DNA from: Phytohabitans sp036906915
Lineage (GTDB): Bacteria > Actinomycetota > Actinomycetes > Mycobacteriales > Micromonosporaceae
NCBI RefSeq assembly: GCF_036906915.1
Contig: NZ_JBAKHX010000006.1
Location: 1 to 64,000, forward strand
Reading direction: 5' to 3'
Length of the DNA stretch: 64,000 nucleotides
Part shown: one piece after another, positions 61,196 to 64,000 of the stretch
Layout: every line of letters begins with the position of its first letter
How positions within the stretch are numbered: the first letter of the stretch is position 1
Made by a program: the position numbers and the translations under genes
Notes under the pieces: generated by a model
Databases searched by the model: none
What the model was told of the DNA's origin: nothing
Seen by the model: only the letters and a program-made list of their open reading frames with translations

Positions 61196-62194
61196 ATGAG
61201 AATCGTTCGAAGACTAGCCATCCTCGGAACCGGCGTGCTGGCAACACTCGTCACAGCGCACCCCGCGCACGCCGCAACGCCACTGCCCACGCCCGGCACA
61301 CCCGTCGCGACGAACGTCACCACCACGAGCGCGTCGTTCTCCTGGACACCCTCGTCCGGCCCTGTGGCCGACTACACCATCCAGACCATCGACGTCGTCG
61401 GTAGACCCTGGCGCGTGCTCGCCACCACGTCGGAAACCACGTACACGCACACGAACCTCAACCCCGACTCGGTATACACGTACCGCGTCATCGCCAACCC
61501 CACCGCCGGCTCCGACCACACCGCCAGCAGCGCCACGCCACATCTGTGGGTGCGCACCCGGCCGCTGCCCGACTCCGTACCGCCGACCGAGCCCGGCGTG
61601 CCGCGCGCGTTCCCGGTCAGCACGGTCTCGGCGACCCTGACGTTCGGCTTCTCGACCGACAACAACCGGGTCGACGCGTACTGGGCGCAGCGCCAGGTCG
61701 ACGGCGTGTGGACCGACTGGGCGACCAACAACATCACGACGGTCTACCTGCGCGATCTGGCACCGGGCACGACGTACACGGTCGCCGTGGTCGCGGTCGA
61801 CGCCAACGGCAACCGGTCTGCGCGCTCCGACCCGCTCACCTTCACCACGCGCGCGCTCGAGCCGGCGCCGACGTGCCGGGTCCAGCTGCTGCCCCTCGGC
61901 CAGCACTATCAGGTCAATGTCACCATCGAGAACATGACCGCGGCCACCATCGTGGAGAGCTGGACGCTCACGTTCACGTTCCCCGCCGGGCAGACGATCC
62001 TGTACAGCAACAGCGTGACCATCACCCGCGATGGCACTGTGGGCACGGCGACGCCCCATTCGTACCTCGCGCGCATCGACCCCGGCGGCACCCGCCCCTT
62101 CGGCTTCTTCGCCACGAACACGGCCGGTTCGCCGTTGCCCAGCGGCTTCACCCTCAACTCCACGGCGGGAGTGTTCCCCTGCACGATCGCGTAA
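61196..62194 (+). CDS. Secreted FnIII-FnIII-CBM2 protein
   Basis: A 332-residue exported protein without a catalytic domain. Signal peptide residues about 1-25 (RIVRRLAILGTGVLATLVT...HAA). Two fibronectin type III domains follow (about 30-125 and 130-225; SFSWTPSSGPVADYTI, DLAPGTTYTVAVVAVDANGN). The C-terminus (about 232-332) is CBM2-like (CRVQLLPLGQHYQVNVTIEN, then GSPLPSGFTLNSTAG). It should bind cellulose. GGAG precedes the ATG by 6 bp. Confidence 0.85.
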   Translation: MRIVRRLAILGTGVLATLVTAHPAHAATPLPTPGTPVATNVTTTSASFSWTPSSGPVADYTIQTIDVVGRPWRVLATTSETTYTHTNLNPDSVYTYRVIANPTAGSDHTASSATPHLWVRTRPLPDSVPPTEPGVPRAFPVSTVSATLTFGFSTDNNRVDAYWAQRQVDGVWTDWATNNITTVYLRDLAPGTTYTVAVVAVDANGNRSARSDPLTFTTRALEPAPTCRVQLLPLGQHYQVNVTIENMTAATIVESWTLTFTFPAGQTILYSNSVTITRDGTVGTATPHSYLARIDPGGTRPFGFFATNTAGSPLPSGFTLNSTAGVFPCTIA

Positions 62195-62226
62195 CGACCA
62201 TCGTCCACGCCTTCTTGAACGACCCC

Positions 62227-62282
62227 GATCAAGGGCAACCGCACGCGGAAAGAGATCGAACCACGTGCGGTTGCCCTTGATC
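62227..62282 (-). repeat. GATC-bounded palindromic element, copy J
   Basis: A 56-bp palindrome without the 19-bp module. Arms read GATCAAGGGCAACCGCACG and CGTGCGGTTGCCCTTGATC, a compensated change against the consensus AAACG/CGTTT. The centre GAAAGAGATCGAA fits the 'forward' orientation. It lies 32 bp beyond the CBM2 protein stop. Confidence 0.85.
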
Positions 62283-62465
62283 GCGAGGGTTCTGCTCTCT
62301 GCCGCCGTCGCAGATCGGATAGCCCCGCGCGGACCGGCGGATCAGGACGGGAAACACGTCGTCCCATATCTCATGATCACGACCCGAGCGTCCGGTTCGC
62401 TGGCCTATTCGCGCAGGTCAACAGGCGTGTAGCTCTTGCGGACACCAATCAAAGCGGCCTACAGT

Positions 62466-62481
62466 TCGAACACCTGTACGC
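62466..62481. promoter_or_regulatory. LexA (SOS) box candidate
   Basis: TCGAACACCTGTACGC matches the actinobacterial SOS consensus TCGAAC-N4-GTTCGA with a perfect left half and two mismatches on the right. It lies 45 bp upstream of the ImuA-like start. Confidence 0.55.
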
Positions 62482-62525
62482 CAGCCTTCTCCTGGCGCGC
62501 GCACCACCGCGATCAGAGGAGCCTG

Positions 62526-63281
62526 ATGACCACCGGCCCCGCCGAGCACGCACCACCGCCCGGCGACCACACCGCCACGGCCCCCCGGCCGCGGCTGGCC
62601 GACCTGCCCGCCGGCGTCACACCCGCCGGCGTCACCCCAGCCAGCACGGTCACCGCCCGCCCCGGCACCGACCGCGGCTACCCCGCCCCACCCGCACTCG
62701 CCGACCTACTGCCCGGCGGCATGTTCCGCCGGGGCTCCAGCCTCGAAATCCTCGGCTCCGGCTCCCTCATGCTCGCCGTCATCGCCGCCGCCACCACCCA
62801 CGGACAATGGACAGCCGCCGTCGGCATGCCCGACCTCGGCTGCCTGGCCGCCGCCGAACACGGCGTCGACCTACGACGCCTCGTCCTCATACCCCACCCC
62901 GGCGCACACTGGCCAACCATCATCGCGGCCCTTGTCGACGGCTTCGACATCGTGGCCGCCCGCCCACCCTCGCCACTGACCGCACCAGAACACCGTCGAC
63001 TGGCCGCCCGGATCCGGCAACGCGGCGCTCTCCTGATCACCACCCAACCCTGGGACAACGCCGACGTCACCCTCCGCGTCACCAGCCAACGCTGGCACGG
63101 CCTCGGCCAGGGCCGCGGCCGTCTCAAGCACCGCAGCGTCACCGTCACCGTCGAAGGACGCGGCGCCCTGACCCGCGCCCGCCAGATCACACTGTGGCTA
63201 CCCTCCCCCAACGGCGAACCCATCGCCGCCTACGACAACGCCGGCGAAGAGGGGACGCCGGCAATCCGGACGGTCGCCTGA
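62526..63281 (+). CDS. ImuA-like RecA-fold protein (orphan)
   Basis: A 251-residue protein. Its core (ALADLLPGGMFRRGSSLEILG, LMLAVIAAATTHGQWTAAVGMP, AAAEHGVDLRRLVLIPHPGAHW) resembles the RecA-like proteins coded upstream of imuB and dnaE2 in actinobacteria, which support translesion synthesis. Walker A is degenerate (ILGSGSL). No imuB follows; the next gene is convergent. The ATG has GAGGAG 4 bp upstream, and an SOS box precedes it. Confidence 0.65.
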   Translation: MTTGPAEHAPPPGDHTATAPRPRLADLPAGVTPAGVTPASTVTARPGTDRGYPAPPALADLLPGGMFRRGSSLEILGSGSLMLAVIAAATTHGQWTAAVGMPDLGCLAAAEHGVDLRRLVLIPHPGAHWPTIIAALVDGFDIVAARPPSPLTAPEHRRLAARIRQRGALLITTQPWDNADVTLRVTSQRWHGLGQGRGRLKHRSVTVTVEGRGALTRARQITLWLPSPNGEPIAAYDNAGEEGTPAIRTVA

Positions 63282-63301
63282 ACCAAGCCACGGCACCGGC
63301 G

Positions 63302-64000
63302 TCACCGCCTGACGAGGTCGAGGAGCCGGGCGGCCGAGGTGCCCAGCCCCGTGGGACCGGTGGGGGCCGGTGGGCCGACGAGCCGCCACCGCAACTCCGA
63401 CTCCGTGTAACGCCGGGTCTTCTGGTGCCACAAGAGCACGCCCGACATCCAGTCCTTCAGCTCCTGGACGTAGCGGTCGAGCGCGGCCCGAGCCGGTGCG
63501 TCGAGCGCGAAACTGTCGCACAGCAGCGGGAGTTCGGTGGCGACGAGGTACTGGAACTGCCGCATCCGGCCGGTCATCAGGTCGTTGGCGATCGCGATGG
63601 CGCGCGGAGCGTTGCAGTCCAGGAAGTTCTGGATGACGAGCACGCCGTTGTTCAGCTCGCCTTCGAACTCGATCTCCTTCTGGTACGAGAAGATGTCGTT
63701 GACAAGGCAGCAGTAGTCGGCGGCGGCGTTGTCCAGCGCGCGCATCGGCCTGGCCTGGTAGACCTCCGGCGGCAGCGCCTGGCCGTGAGTGAGGCGTGAC
63801 AGGCTCATCGTGAGGTCCGAGCCGAACGTCAGGCGGCGCATCTCCAGATAGTCGACCGGGTCGGGGATGCGGTGCTGGATGTGGTTGACCAGTTCCCACA
63901 GCCAGCTCCTAGTCATGTCCATGATGGACTGTCTAAACTGGTGCCGGTCGGCGACGGACATGGCGCGGATGGTGCGCGGCCACAGGTCGGCCAGGCCCAC
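63302..64000 (-). CDS. Terpene synthase, geosmin synthase-like, C-terminal part
   Basis: The C-terminal 232 residues of a class I terpene synthase that continues beyond the right edge. The NSE metal triad is in LVNDIFSYQKEIEFEGELNN, followed by GVLVIQNFLDCNAPRA and GRMRQFQYLVATELP; the C-terminus ends TGLGTSAARL. This matches the C-terminal domain of germacradienol/geosmin synthase. The N-terminal domain is not visible, so a single-domain homologue is possible. Confidence 0.8.
   Translation of the reverse strand: MGLADLWPRTIRAMSVADRHQFRQSIMDMTRSWLWELVNHIQHRIPDPVDYLEMRRLTFGSDLTMSLSRLTHGQALPPEVYQARPMRALDNAAADYCCLVNDIFSYQKEIEFEGELNNGVLVIQNFLDCNAPRAIAIANDLMTGRMRQFQYLVATELPLLCDSFALDAPARAALDRYVQELKDWMSGVLLWHQKTRRYTESELRWRLVGPPAPTGPTGLGTSAARLLDLVRR

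Larger units (their letters stand above)
62195..62525. other. Intergenic region with element J and an SOS box
   Basis: No gene was seen. Element J occupies 62227-62282. Bases 62283-62420 show nothing recognisable. A LexA-type box lies at 62466-62481, and GAGGAG sits just before the ImuA-like start. Confidence 0.6.

Overview
The window is high-GC DNA from an actinomycete. The block at 28.7-34.4 kb (pgsA, DUF881, sbp, DUF881, gcvH, garA, MerR, DUF151, MerR) has the same order as Mycobacterium tuberculosis Rv1822-Rv1830. Together with mycothiol-dependent chemistry, a geosmin-type terpene synthase, secreted plant-polymer enzymes with CBM2 modules and many GTG/TTG starts, it suggests a soil or plant-associated filamentous actinobacterium. 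Micromonosporaceae is my best guess, by inference only. No rRNA, tRNA, prophage, insertion sequence or CRISPR was seen.

Layout. 0-1.7 kb: two LuxR-like regulators, the first cut by the window edge. 1.7-4.8 kb: an acyltransferase divergent from cytochrome bd oxidase cydAB, with a strong operator between them. 4.8-5.5 kb: a hairpin-rich non-coding stretch with an inverted decayed piece of cydB. 5.5-10.1 kb: an FMN-type oxidase, a Lys/Ala/Pro-rich protein, a PhyH-type dioxygenase, MarR, a glycosyltransferase and a membrane methyltransferase. 10.1-12.8 kb: an Hsp70 ATPase fused through a membrane helix to a beta-propeller. 13.4-17.6 kb: a translationally coupled three-gene NRPS-independent siderophore operon. 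17.6-28.3 kb: peptide deformylase, a PabB-type enzyme, DUF5999, a VOC protein, a VapBC-type pair, riboswitch-controlled gcvP, an aldo/keto reductase, a C45 acyltransferase and an ECF42 sigma factor with its YciI partner. 28.7-34.4 kb: the garA/gcvH/pgsA core block. 34.6-50.2 kb: secreted mannanase and two pectate lyases interleaved with catabolic operons (cyclase plus TPP enzyme; gentisate) and a sigma/anti-sigma-like pair. 50.3-55.1 kb: a 1597-residue kinase-ATPase-GAF-GGDEF protein. 55.4-64 kb: a CPBP protease, NAD-dependent ligase, a PadR operon, a frameshifted arsR, an FnIII-CBM2 protein, an orphan ImuA-like gene with an SOS box, and the end of a geosmin synthase-like gene.

The most unusual feature is a family of ten dispersed GATC-bounded palindromes (56-57 bp). 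Eight carry an extra module of exactly 19 bp. Nearly all lie 26-80 bp beyond a stop codon, with the 19-bp module facing away from the gene. One copy shows compensatory arm changes, and one is fused in register to a 19-bp tandem array. Copies also sit next to gene remnants (inverted cydB piece, truncated partner of arsR, a fragment after copy G). I know no named family that matches. A second regulatory theme is a shared GGAAAGCGCTTTCC operator in front of both pectate lyase genes.

All function calls come from reading motifs by eye; no database search was run.
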